A stretch of DNA of 64,000 bases from JBJYIN01 sp046237015 (GCF_046237015.1 NZ_JBJYIN010000010.1:1-64000), one strand, 5' to 3'. Shown: positions 54,692 through 62,897, counted from the first letter of the stretch. The notes: generated by a model from the sequence alone, not told the origin. Numbers and translations are program-made.

Positions 54692-55984
54692 ATGAAATTA
54701 TCTATTGTTAAAAGTCTTTATTTTCAGGTGCTTGTTGCCATTACGGTCGGGATACTACTGGGCCATTTCTATCCAGAACTTGGCGCCCAGATGAAACCGC
54801 TCGGCGATGGGTTTGTTAAATTAATTAAAATGATTATCGCTCCGGTTATCTTCTGTACGGTGGTAACCGGTATTGCCGGCATGGAAAGCATGAAGTCAGT
54901 TGGGCGCACTGGTGCAGTTGCGCTGCTGTACTTTGAGATTGTGAGTACGATTGCCTTAATCATCGGCTTGATCGTGGTTAACGTCGTGAAGCCCGGTGCG
55001 GGCATGAATATTGACCCCAGTTCGCTGGATGCTTCCGCCGTTGCGGTTTATACCCAGCAGGCTTCCCAGCAAGGGCTGATTCCGTTCCTGATGGATGTGA
55101 TCCCGTCAAGTGTGATCGGCGCTTTTGCCAGTGGCAATATTCTGCAAGTGTTGTTATTTGCTGTGATGTTTGGCTTTGCGTTGCATCGCCTGGGCAGTAA
55201 AGGAAAAATGATTTTTGATGTGATCGAAAGCTTCTCCAAAGTGATATTCGGTATCATCAATATGATCATGAAGCTGGCTCCGCTGGGGGCATTCGGTGCC
55301 ATGGCGTTCACCATCGGTAAGTATGGCGTCGGTACGTTGGTACAATTGGGCCAATTGATCATTTGTTTCTACATTACCTGTCTGCTGTTTGTTTTTCTGG
55401 TGCTGGGCAGTATCGCGAAAGCAACCGGGTTCAGTATTTTCAAGTTCATTCGTTATATCAGAGAAGAACTGTTGATTGTGCTGGGGACCTCGTCTTCCGA
55501 GTCGGTATTGCCACGTATGCTGGAAAAAATGGAGAAGGTTGGGTGTAAAAAGTCTGTCGTCGGGCTGGTTATTCCCACCGGTTATTCGTTTAACCTTGAT
55601 GGAACCTCGATCTACCTGACCATGGCGGCCGTATTTATCGCACAGGCCACCAATAGTCATATGGATATTTGGCATCAAATCACACTGCTGGTGGTACTAC
55701 TGCTTTCTTCCAAAGGGGCGGCTGGCGTGACAGGAAGCGGGTTTATTGTACTGGCCGCAACCTTGTCAGCGGTTGGTCATCTGCCGGTAGCGGGTCTGGC
55801 GTTAATCTTGGGTATTGACCGTTTCATGTCAGAAGCCCGTGCGTTAACGAACCTGATTGGTAACGGTGTGGCGACGATCGTTGTTGCAAAATACTGTCGT
55901 GAGCTGGATGAGAAACAGCTGGATGCTGAGCTTTCTGGTAATAATAAGAACAACAACACGACGGCACCGACTGCATTGTCCTGA
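54692..55984 (+). CDS. dctA: aerobic C4-dicarboxylate transporter DctA
   Basis: DctA imports succinate, fumarate, malate and aspartate with protons or sodium. The 430-residue protein belongs to the DAACS family: eight membrane helices plus two re-entrant hairpins, with the serine-rich GTSSSESVLPRMLEKME, VVGLVIPTGYSFNLDGTSIYLTMA and KGAAGVTGSGFIVLAATL motifs. In E. coli it is controlled by DcuSR and CRP; no clear CRP site was assigned here. Confidence 0.96.
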   Translation: MKLSIVKSLYFQVLVAITVGILLGHFYPELGAQMKPLGDGFVKLIKMIIAPVIFCTVVTGIAGMESMKSVGRTGAVALLYFEIVSTIALIIGLIVVNVVKPGAGMNIDPSSLDASAVAVYTQQASQQGLIPFLMDVIPSSVIGAFASGNILQVLLFAVMFGFALHRLGSKGKMIFDVIESFSKVIFGIINMIMKLAPLGAFGAMAFTIGKYGVGTLVQLGQLIICFYITCLLFVFLVLGSIAKATGFSIFKFIRYIREELLIVLGTSSSESVLPRMLEKMEKVGCKKSVVGLVIPTGYSFNLDGTSIYLTMAAVFIAQATNSHMDIWHQITLLVVLLLSSKGAAGVTGSGFIVLAATLSAVGHLPVAGLALILGIDRFMSEARALTNLIGNGVATIVVAKYCRELDEKQLDAELSGNNKNNNTTAPTALS

Positions 55985-56010
55985 TCGTGATGGTGTAATG
56001 TTCTGACGAG

Positions 56011-56047
56011 ATCCCTGTGGCGGGTTTGCGCCGCAGGGATTTTTTTA
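56011..56047 (+). terminator. dctA terminator
   Basis: ATCCCTGTGGCG / CGCCGCAGGGAT near-perfect stem followed by TTTTTTT. The rest of the gap (56048-56379) must hold the yhjJ promoter; nothing more is recognised. Confidence 0.85.
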
Positions 56048-56379
56048 TGGCGCTGTTCAGCCCGTCACCCTACGAGCTGCTGCAATCAACGTTGCAAAAT
56101 GCTCCCCCGCGTTTTGCGTTGATGCTCAATTACCTTTGTTTCCCTGCCTGAATTTGCGTAAACAGATTGTTAAATCTAAATGTTTTCCCTTTTTTCAACG
56201 TTTATTTCATCTCTTTGGGTGACATAGATAAAAGCGCGCGGTCTAAGGGAATGGTACACTTCTCGCCTTCTGATTTTCCGTGATACGGACACGAGAGTGC
56301 TTGGTGGCAAACGCAAGGCCACTATTATTATCAACAATTAACCACATTATGTTGGATAGTTATTTAAGTAGGGGTTCAC

Positions 56380-57879
56380 ATGCAGGGCACCAAAATTAGC
56401 CTTTTAGTTGGTGGAATGTTGTTGGCAGTTGTCGGCAGCAACGTGCAGGCTGAAGCACTACAACCTGATCCTGCCTGGCAGCAGGGTAAATTAGACAATG
56501 GTTTTACCTGGCAACTACTGGCTACGCCACAGCGTCCCGGCGATAGAGTGGAACTTCGCCTCGTGGTGAATACCGGATCATTGGTCGAAAATGCTCAGCA
56601 GATCGGGTTTGCACATTTTCTTCCTCGTCTGGCACTTGCTCCCGGCGAAACACTGTCGGCGGCGCAGTCACCATCCATGTGGATACAAGACAATAATGGT
56701 ACGCGTCCTTTGCCGCCAGTGGTTACTTCCTATGATTTCACTTCTTATAATCTGAGTTTGCCGAACAACCGACCGGAATTACTGAAAGAGGCGCTGGGTT
56801 GGCTGGCGGAAACCGCAGGCCAGATAACCATCAATGATAAAAGTATCCAAACCGCGCTGAGTATTCCTGACCCGGTGACGACATTCCCGCTAAATCCGCA
56901 GGATCCGGGATGGCGCTATCGTCTTAAAGGGTCGGCATTATTAGCGCACGATCCTGCTCAGGACGTTAAGCTGCCGTTAAGCAGCGAACCGTTGCAGCAA
57001 TTCTATAAAGCCTGGTACACGCCTGACGCGATGACGCTTTATATCGTTGGTCATGTCGATAACCGTGGCATCGTTGACCAGATCAATAAGGCGTTTTCTA
57101 CCCTGCAAGGTAAACGAGACGTTCCTGCTCCCATGCCGACGTTGAGCCCGTTTCCTCCACAGGCGATTAGCCTAATGAATAAAGACGTGCAGCAGGATAC
57201 GCTGTCTCTGGTGTGGGACACGCCTTGGCATCCCATTCGTGAATCACAGGCATTAGCACGTTATTGGCAGAGTGATTTAGCACGGGAAGCGCTGTTCTGG
57301 CATTTAAAACAGGCGTTGGCGAAGCGTGCGCAGAGCGATAACAATCTGCGTTTTGACTGCAATGTGTTTTACAGCCGTGCACAGTGTGCTATCCATCTGG
57401 AAGTGCCAAATAGTGATAGTGTGGCACCAAACCTGATCTCTCTGGCTCAGGAGTTGGCAGCACTGAGAGACAATGGGTTGACGCAGCAGGCGTTCGATGA
57501 GCTTGTGGCTCGTAAGACGGATGAGCTGAGTAAACTCTTTGCCACTTATGCTCGTACTGGCACGGATATCCTCATGTCCCAGCGTCTCCGCTCGCAGCAA
57601 AATGGTGTCGTGGATATTTCCCCCGAACAGTATCAGACATTACGGCAGGCATATTTGTCGGCGCTGACGCTTGATATGTTGAATCAAGAGCTTCATCAGC
57701 AACTCTCGCAGGAAGCAACGTTGATGTTGGTGCAACAACAGGGAGAGCCGGAAGCAAATATGAAAGACCTTCAGGCTGTCTACGATCGTATCATGATGCC
57801 GAAGGCAGATACGGCTTCACAGCCGGTCAGCGAAACGCCACCGTTGAAAAGTGATACATCTGAACCAGCCGCACAGTAA
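56380..57879 (+). CDS. yhjJ: M16-family peptidase-like periplasmic protein YhjJ
   Basis: The 499-residue protein matches E. coli YhjJ throughout. It has a signal peptide (TKISLLVGGMLLAVVGSNVQA, then EALQPDPAWQQGKLDNG) and two M16-like domains. The inverted zinc motif HxxEH of active M16 enzymes is replaced by HFLPR (in IGFAHFLPRLAL), so peptidase activity is not expected. The YTPDAMTLYIVG segment is the usual M16 strand. The C-terminal tail is low-complexity (SQPVSETPPLKSDTSEPAAQ). Biological role is unknown. Confidence 0.92.
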   Translation: MQGTKISLLVGGMLLAVVGSNVQAEALQPDPAWQQGKLDNGFTWQLLATPQRPGDRVELRLVVNTGSLVENAQQIGFAHFLPRLALAPGETLSAAQSPSMWIQDNNGTRPLPPVVTSYDFTSYNLSLPNNRPELLKEALGWLAETAGQITINDKSIQTALSIPDPVTTFPLNPQDPGWRYRLKGSALLAHDPAQDVKLPLSSEPLQQFYKAWYTPDAMTLYIVGHVDNRGIVDQINKAFSTLQGKRDVPAPMPTLSPFPPQAISLMNKDVQQDTLSLVWDTPWHPIRESQALARYWQSDLAREALFWHLKQALAKRAQSDNNLRFDCNVFYSRAQCAIHLEVPNSDSVAPNLISLAQELAALRDNGLTQQAFDELVARKTDELSKLFATYARTGTDILMSQRLRSQQNGVVDISPEQYQTLRQAYLSALTLDMLNQELHQQLSQEATLMLVQQQGEPEANMKDLQAVYDRIMMPKADTASQPVSETPPLKSDTSEPAAQ

Positions 57880-57889
57880 GCCAAAACAA

Positions 57890-57959
57890 AAGGCCGCGTA
57901 TGCGGCCTTGATGACAACAACGCACTACCTAAAGAAAAGATTCCCGCTTACGCGGGAAT
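57890..57959. terminator. paired hairpins between yhjJ and kdgK
   Basis: Two hairpins: AAGGCCGC / GCGGCCTT around GTAT (57890-57909), and TTCCCGC / GCGGGAA around TTAC (57941-57958). On the minus strand the first is followed by TTTGTTTTGG, so it can end kdgK; both may also act on yhjJ. Confidence 0.7.
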
Positions 57960-57988
57960 GGACAAATCTCTTTTTACCTGTAGCTGTA

Positions 57989-58924
57989 TTAATCTGGCAT
58001 CGCATCCTGTGGGATGATCGCCCCGCGATACTGGATAACCGTACTGGCAGTCAGGTGACCGCGTTGCGCCGCTTGCTGTGTGCTTCCACCGTTCAATCGA
58101 ACAGCCAAATAGCCTGCGCTGAAAGAATCACCAGCTGCCGTAGTATCAACCACTTTTTCTTTCGGCAATTTCACGGCTGGCACATCAATCAGTGCTTGTC
58201 CACGTTCGGAGATCAGGCAAGAGTCTGCGCCGCGTTTGATCACGATTTCTGATACGCCAAAGCCGTGGGTGCGTGCTAAAACGCTTTCAACCGGTTGTTC
58301 GCCCCATAGCATATCTTCATCGTCCAATGTCAGGAACGCGATATCCGTACAGGATAGGATGTCAGAATAGGCCTGCTGGGTTTCCTCTTTGCTTTGCCAT
58401 AGACGCGGTCGGTAGTTGTTATCAAAGATAACTTTACCGCCGTTGGCCTGGCAGGTGCGCAATAAGGATAACAGGCGTTGGCGGCTGTCTGGATTAAGAA
58501 TGGCCAGACTAATCCCACTGAGATAAATGTAGTCGAAATGGGCCAGATTCTGACAGACGTTTTCCGCTTCAGGGCTATCCAGCCAATAACGGGCGGCTGC
58601 GTCATTACGCCAGTAGTAGAACGTACGTTCGCCGGTATCATCGGTTTCGATAAAATATAAGCCGGGCAGCTTGTTATCCAGACGCTGGATCAGGTCGGTT
58701 TTTACCCCTTCTTCCTGCCATGCGCGGATCATTTCTGCGCTGAAGCTATCGGTTCCGAGCGCGGTAACGTAGTGAACGCCAAGCGCGTCAGGATTGACCT
58801 GACGTGCAATATAGACTGCGGTATTTAGTGTATCGCCGCCAAATCCACGGTTAAGGTCCGTGCCTTTTTGCGACAGTTCGATCATGCATTCGCCAATTAC
58901 GGCAATGTTATTAGTTGTCATCAC
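57989..58924 (-). CDS. kdgK: 2-dehydro-3-deoxygluconokinase (KDG kinase)
   Basis: KdgK phosphorylates 2-keto-3-deoxygluconate, the common end product of pectin and galacturonate breakdown, to KDPG. The 311-residue PfkB-family protein has the N-terminal sugar-binding GECMIELSQKG and GGDTLNTAVY and the C-terminal catalytic DTTAAGDSFSAGYLA with the base aspartate. The start is MM, with two ATGs in a row (58924 and 58921). A KdgR-type operator lies upstream, as expected of a pectinolytic soft-rot bacterium. Confidence 0.96.
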   Translation of the reverse strand: MMTTNNIAVIGECMIELSQKGTDLNRGFGGDTLNTAVYIARQVNPDALGVHYVTALGTDSFSAEMIRAWQEEGVKTDLIQRLDNKLPGLYFIETDDTGERTFYYWRNDAAARYWLDSPEAENVCQNLAHFDYIYLSGISLAILNPDSRQRLLSLLRTCQANGGKVIFDNNYRPRLWQSKEETQQAYSDILSCTDIAFLTLDDEDMLWGEQPVESVLARTHGFGVSEIVIKRGADSCLISERGQALIDVPAVKLPKEKVVDTTAAGDSFSAGYLAVRLNGGSTQQAAQRGHLTASTVIQYRGAIIPQDAMPD

Positions 58925-59040
58925 AGTTGACCTGTTTGAAAAAAGAAGTCGTTATGCCCTTCATCTCGCAAGTTACAGCGGTGTTGGCTACGTTTAAAAT
59001 TAGCGTCAGTCTCAACATAACGAGAGACTGAGTCAATAGT

Positions 59041-59060
59041 CTTGAAACGATGTTTTATTT
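59041..59060. promoter_or_regulatory. candidate KdgR operator of kdgK
   Basis: CTTGAAACGATGTTTTATTT fits the KdgR-box pattern of soft-rot bacteria (AATGAAACANTGTTTCATTT) at most positions, including both core half-sites GAAAC and TGTTT. It lies 117-136 bp upstream of kdgK, which is a KdgR target in related species. The position relative to the promoter was not established. Confidence 0.65.
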
Positions 59061-59153
59061 TTTCATGACACAGATCGGAAAATCAGGGGCTTCGTTTGTG
59101 TACATGTGACTTCTTTTCGTGAAGTTTCACCATTCGAGGTGAACGTCCATGCG

Positions 59154-60170
59154 TTAGATGTCTTTTTGTGTCGTCTCTTTCTGTGCATTCCGATCCGAAG
59201 AGGTATCACCTTTATAATTTGCGGTGGCAATCCAGGCGGCACAAAAGAGTGTTAGCCGGGCAAAAAAATAGAAGAAAGCCATCAAACCGATTACGGAGCC
59301 AAATGCCGCTCCGGAAGGCGAGCTGGCAAGCTTGGGAAGCGCGACGGTCATGGCAAACTTAATGGCTTCGAAACCGATAGCGGCGAGCAGTGTTCCCCGG
59401 AATAGGGCTTTACGTTTGGGCTTATGGCGTGGCAGTACGAAGAAGATCCATAGAAAGAGTAAATAGTTGGCGAAAATTGAAATCGACAAGGCAATGAGCG
59501 TTAAGGCAGGACGCAGCCATTCAATATTTTCCAGCCCCAATGCATGCACGATCATATTCTGCGCCGTGCCTGCCACGGAGGTCAGAAACAGCGTGATAAT
59601 GAGTGCGACCATCAGGCCGGTGAGGGATAAAAAATCACGGGTGTACTGGAAATAAATCCTCTCTTCATCCTGAGGATTACGTTCCCAAACATCGCGCGAT
59701 TGTGCGCGGATCGCCTCTCGTAGGTTCCCCATCCAGCTAACGCCGGAATATAAGGCAATCAATAATCCTGTTAATCCGACGGTTGTTCGCTGCTGAATAG
59801 CCGTGTTGACCGTATTTTTTAGCGTGTTGGCAAGGTTAGGATCGCTGATACTGCTGACGATTTTGTTAATCAGTTCCGTCAGCAGGTCTGGATTGGAGGC
59901 CAGTACGAAACCGACGGCGGCAAAAGAGACCATGAGAATTGGGATCAACGATAAAAATGAAAAATAGGTAATCGCTGCGCCAAACTGATTGCCCATGCGG
60001 TCATTAAAACGTTCGCCTGCACGGATCATGTGCGCCACGCTGGGAATTGCCTGAATGCGCTGTGCCAAGCGTTTGGTTCGGGTCAGTACCGAGCGCTGTT
60101 TTTTTGTGGTCGAGTCTTCCTGGTGGTCACCCGGTGACGAATGGCGATCCGATTCTGCCGGTTCAAACAT
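59154..60170 (-). CDS. yhjD: YihY/BrkB-family inner-membrane protein YhjD
   Basis: The 338-residue protein matches E. coli YhjD rather than YihY. It has the conserved RAGERFNDRMGNQFGAAITYFSFLSLIPILMVSF, LYSGVSWMGNLREAIRAQSRDVWER and SPSGAAFGSVIGLMAFFYFFARLTLFCAAWIATA. About six membrane segments follow a soluble 60-residue N-terminus. In E. coli, a mutant form of YhjD suppresses the need for Kdo attachment to lipid A, suggesting a role in envelope lipid export. A decayed duplicate of its 5' end occurs at 63015. Confidence 0.92.
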   Translation of the reverse strand: MFEPAESDRHSSPGDHQEDSTTKKQRSVLTRTKRLAQRIQAIPSVAHMIRAGERFNDRMGNQFGAAITYFSFLSLIPILMVSFAAVGFVLASNPDLLTELINKIVSSISDPNLANTLKNTVNTAIQQRTTVGLTGLLIALYSGVSWMGNLREAIRAQSRDVWERNPQDEERIYFQYTRDFLSLTGLMVALIITLFLTSVAGTAQNMIVHALGLENIEWLRPALTLIALSISIFANYLLFLWIFFVLPRHKPKRKALFRGTLLAAIGFEAIKFAMTVALPKLASSPSGAAFGSVIGLMAFFYFFARLTLFCAAWIATANYKGDTSSDRNAQKETTQKDI

Positions 60171-60264
60171 GACGCTTCTCCTACGGTCAGATTTGGATGA
60201 TAGGAAACCAATCTGATTATAACCAACAATATGAGAATGTTATGTTTTTGTGGTCTGTTGTTTT
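60149..60264. repeat. direct repeat, left copy (yhjD 5' end and upstream DNA)
   Basis: This 116-bp stretch covers the first seven codons of yhjD and its upstream region. It aligns without gaps to 63015-63130 at a constant offset of 2866 bp, with about 94 of 116 identical positions by hand count. The best block, ACCAACAATATGAGAATGTT, is nearly identical in both copies. The two copies bracket accessory island 2. Confidence 0.85.
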
Positions 60265-60530
60265 GCCGTACTCATTAACAGTGAAATAGGAGGATCCAAT
60301 CAATGATTGATAGCAGCGTCATACTGGCGATTTTCAGGGGAAATATCGACATACCATCAGAGTCGTTGAGCCAGTGTCTGATTCCGCTGTTATGATGTGG
60401 CTCAGGCAGACAGGGTTGTCACAGCATGGCGGTAGCATGTTCGCGGGAAAACATGGCATCAAAGTGGAAATAACGGGATTTGGGTTGGTTTCAATAGGCT
60501 ATATTAATAGCTGTCAGGAAGATGAAAACG
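60265..60530. other. left border of accessory island 2
   Basis: This stretch runs from the direct repeat to the first island gene. It contains an open plus-strand frame with no stop from 60314 to 60549, reading VSDSAVMMWLRQTGLSQHGG in the middle, of chromosomal-like base composition and without a known family. It may be a gene remnant. The promoter of the SMI1/KNR4 gene should be near its right end. Confidence 0.3.
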
Positions 60531-61034
60531 ATGGATATCCAAGAGGCTTATGATAAATTAAATACGTGGATCTTACAGAGTAATGGATTACCTATCGATG
60601 TCGGCTTAAGTGAACAGTTTTCTTTTTCTAGAAATGCTTTTTTACATGAAAGCGAATTATCTCGTTTTGAAAAAGAGAATGAGATATTGCTACCTCGTGA
60701 CTATAAGGACTTCTTAATTTCAGTTGGTTCTGTTGATATTTTTATTGGCGAGGTTAGTTCTGGTATTGAGATATTATCGCCCTATGATGTAGGTGAGTTT
60801 TCAAAGTCTGTTTTTGATAATTATGGTGATGATTTATTTCCTGAGTTGTTTTTAACTACATCTATATCAAAATTAGGGTATTTCGGCGGTTTTTTATTAA
60901 GTAGTGATATTAACATGAATTATGGCCTGTTTTATCCGGAAACTCCACCAGAGTGGTGGATAGAAGAGTGTGATTTTATCTCATTTAATGAATGGATTAT
61001 TAAGTTAGTTGAGTTTAGATCAAAGAAAATATAG
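60531..61034 (+). CDS. SMI1/KNR4 family (SUKH superfamily) protein
   Basis: SUKH-superfamily proteins are common immunity proteins in bacterial polymorphic toxin systems. The protein has the family core SELSRFEKENEILLPRDYKDFLISVGS (residues about 37-63) and a C-terminal WWIEECDFISFNEWIIKLVEF. I chose the second ATG (60531, 167 residues; MDIQEAYDKLN) because the AGGAA ribosome site nearly touches the first ATG at 60522. Strongly AT-rich compared with core genes. No toxin is adjacent. First gene of island 2. Confidence 0.85.
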   Translation: MDIQEAYDKLNTWILQSNGLPIDVGLSEQFSFSRNAFLHESELSRFEKENEILLPRDYKDFLISVGSVDIFIGEVSSGIEILSPYDVGEFSKSVFDNYGDDLFPELFLTTSISKLGYFGGFLLSSDINMNYGLFYPETPPEWWIEECDFISFNEWIIKLVEFRSKKI

Positions 61035-61077
61035 ATGGAAAATGATTGCAACAGTTTTTATGGAGGCATATGTATAA

Positions 61078-61449
61078 ATGAAAGATATGATTTGTCAGAA
61101 TTGTTACTCTAGGTATGCGCCCGAGGATGTTCGGTGTTCTGATTGTGGCGCATCACAAGGAAAAAAAGATGACGGATTTATTCTTTTTACCGAGAGTGTT
61201 CGCGATGAGATATCTCGATTTGGGGGTATTATGCACGATATTATTCCGATTTCCTTTGAAAGATATATCATTCCATGTGAATGGGGTGTGATATTTTTTG
61301 ATAATAAAAATCGGACTTCATGGAGCTATCTTTGTGGCATTGTTGTTGCCGTTGTTGTGCATGACTATGTGGAAGTTTCTTATGGGAAAAATAAAGATAC
61401 GCTTTCTATCGACAAGGGTGAATTAATTAAACGAGAGAAATTAGCGTAA
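61078..61449 (+). CDS. zinc-ribbon protein of unknown function
   Basis: The 123-residue protein begins with a rubredoxin-like zinc ribbon (MICQNCYSRYAPEDVRCSDC; C-x2-C and C-x2-C 14 residues apart). A beta-rich domain follows with a hydrophobic stretch (SYLCGIVVAVVVHDYVEVSYG) that is more likely a core strand pair than a membrane helix. GGAGG stands 11 nt upstream. A three-codon ORF (ATG TAT AAA TGA at 61070) lies between the two and overlaps the start. Unknown family. Confidence 0.6.
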   Translation: MKDMICQNCYSRYAPEDVRCSDCGASQGKKDDGFILFTESVRDEISRFGGIMHDIIPISFERYIIPCEWGVIFFDNKNRTSWSYLCGIVVAVVVHDYVEVSYGKNKDTLSIDKGELIKREKLA

Positions 61450-61552
61450 ATGATGATAAGACGTGGTTCCAATTGAACACGGATAATGGAATGTCGAGGG
61501 ATGGGATATTCCTGTTGGCGTTGGAAAAATTACTGTAGCTGAGGTTACTGCC

Positions 61553-61843
61553 ATGAATATAAATAATGCAGGAAAGAGGATATGTGACCATCTTCTTTCT
61601 GCGTCTATTGATAAAGAGGCCATGGAAATAGCGAGCCTGATAAAAATAATCATTGATGAAAATAATGATATAGAAGAAAGAAATGAAGCGATAGATAATT
61701 TATTATCACGCTGCCATCCTAAATGGCTAGGGGATTATTATATTAAAGATGTTACTTATCAAGAATGGTTTACTTTAATTTCAAAATTTAATCGAGCTCT
61801 TAATAAATATAAGAAAAGAATGTTGGAGGTGAGTAAGTCATGA
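61553..61843 (+). CDS. small helical protein, possible immunity-type
   Basis: A 96-residue, all-helical protein (ICDHLLSASIDKEAMEIASLIKIIIDENNDIEERNEAIDNLLSRC, then LGDYYIKDVTYQEWFTLISKFNRALNKYKKRML). Ribosome site GAGG is 8-9 nt before the ATG. Upstream of the ATG the same frame stays readable for 22 codons (WNVEGWDIPVGVGKITVAEV), which suggests decay of a longer gene. I do not recognise the family. Confidence 0.55.
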   Translation: MNINNAGKRICDHLLSASIDKEAMEIASLIKIIIDENNDIEERNEAIDNLLSRCHPKWLGDYYIKDVTYQEWFTLISKFNRALNKYKKRMLEVSKS

Positions 61844-61971
61844 ACTTGGTGGCGTTCGGCTATACTATGAGTGATATTTTCTTATACGCCAAACGTGTCG
61901 AAATTAATTTAAGCTGCAATGAATTAGAGGTGTGGGGAAAACAGCATGACAATAAAAATTCAAAAGAATAA
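61840..61971 (+). CDS. 43-residue ORF coupled to the preceding gene
   Basis: An ORF too short for usual filters starts with ATG overlapping the previous stop (ATGA, 61840-61843) and has GGAGG about 10 nt upstream. It encodes MNLVAFGYTMSDIFLYAKRV and goes on to end KQHDNKNSKE. Overlap and ribosome site argue that it is translated; it could be a short accessory protein or the stump of a longer gene. Product unknown. Confidence 0.45.
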   Translation: MNLVAFGYTMSDIFLYAKRVEINLSCNELEVWGKQHDNKNSKE

Positions 61972-62055
61972 ATATTAGAGTGCGTTGATGATATTTTGTT
62001 GAAATGAATCATTGCGTTAAATATCGTTGGTTTATATGTTTTAATGGTGTGACTA

Positions 62056-62505
62056 ATGGATGAAAAATATGTGATTTCAAATATTGCTTCAGTTTTTAAG
62101 GATAATAAATTTAGTAAAAAAGGACTCGTCTGGCGGAAACATGATAAGGATAATACGATAGTCATCGCCTTACAGAAATCAAAGCATAGTAATCGTTTTA
62201 CCTTTGAAATGGGAATTTGTGTTGATCCATCAAGAGATATAGCTACGCTGAAATATTACACGTGCGGGGTTTCATTTAGATTAAATAAAATTCCAGAATT
62301 TGGTGAGATTGATATAGATGGTGCTCTTAATTTAGATTCTGATAATAAAATTCCCTTTTCTTATATGATTACGTTCTTGAGCAGAGATGGAATGAATATT
62401 ATAGAACGTTTTTTTGATTATTCGTACCTTAAAACATTGTATGATGACGGCTTCTTTAAGGATAAAATGATAGACAATGTCTCCACGTTAATTTTATCTG
62501 ATTAA
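62056..62505 (+). CDS. DUF4304 domain protein
   Basis: The 149-residue protein shows the DUF4304 pattern: VFKDNKFSKKGLVWRKHDKDNTIVIALQKSKHSNRFTFEMGICVD, meaning a lysine-rich loop, then a strand with an invariant Q-x-S, then an F-x-x-x-x-G-I strand. DUF4304 proteins often sit near polymorphic toxin loci and are suspected immunity proteins; function is unproven. Very AT-rich, as its neighbours. Confidence 0.72.
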   Translation: MDEKYVISNIASVFKDNKFSKKGLVWRKHDKDNTIVIALQKSKHSNRFTFEMGICVDPSRDIATLKYYTCGVSFRLNKIPEFGEIDIDGALNLDSDNKIPFSYMITFLSRDGMNIIERFFDYSYLKTLYDDGFFKDKMIDNVSTLILSD

Positions 62506-62576
62506 TAATCATATCATAAATAAACCGAACATATCAGATGAAAAGGATAATTGTACTATGAAAGGAAAAGGATACC

Positions 62577-62897
62577 ATGGTTAAAAAGAACTTGAGAGAA
62601 ACATTGAGAGATGTTGCCAATATTGATTGGCAGTTAGCGTTGTATCTTCCTAAAGATATATCAGTCTGGGATTTGGACTCGTTAGTGATGATAGAAGACC
62701 CTGATGATATTGATTCAGATGATCCAGATGAAGATCCTGAAATAGTCAAGAATGCCGGGTATAGATACGTTATGAGTATCCAATCAGTACAAAGTGTGGT
62801 GAACAACGTAAAGCAGCAAAGAGAGACGACTTTAGAGGAGGATTTGTTTAACGCATTTATGTTTTATTTTGAACATGACGCGTTTATCAAATTATAA
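62577..62897 (+). CDS. small acidic protein, immunity-like (DUF7716 type suspected)
   Basis: A 106-residue protein with a strongly acidic middle (MIEDPDDIDSDDPDEDPEIV, about residues 38-57) and flanking helices (LRETLRDVANIDWQLALYLPKD and TTLEEDLFNAFMFYFEHDAFI). The motif order LRE...W..ALYLP...DPDD...E..L..AF..Y...DAF recalls a family of small acidic proteins of unknown function seen beside toxin loci; the name is from memory and uncertain. Last gene of island 2. Confidence 0.55.
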   Translation: MVKKNLRETLRDVANIDWQLALYLPKDISVWDLDSLVMIEDPDDIDSDDPDEDPEIVKNAGYRYVMSIQSVQSVVNNVKQQRETTLEEDLFNAFMFYFEHDAFIKL

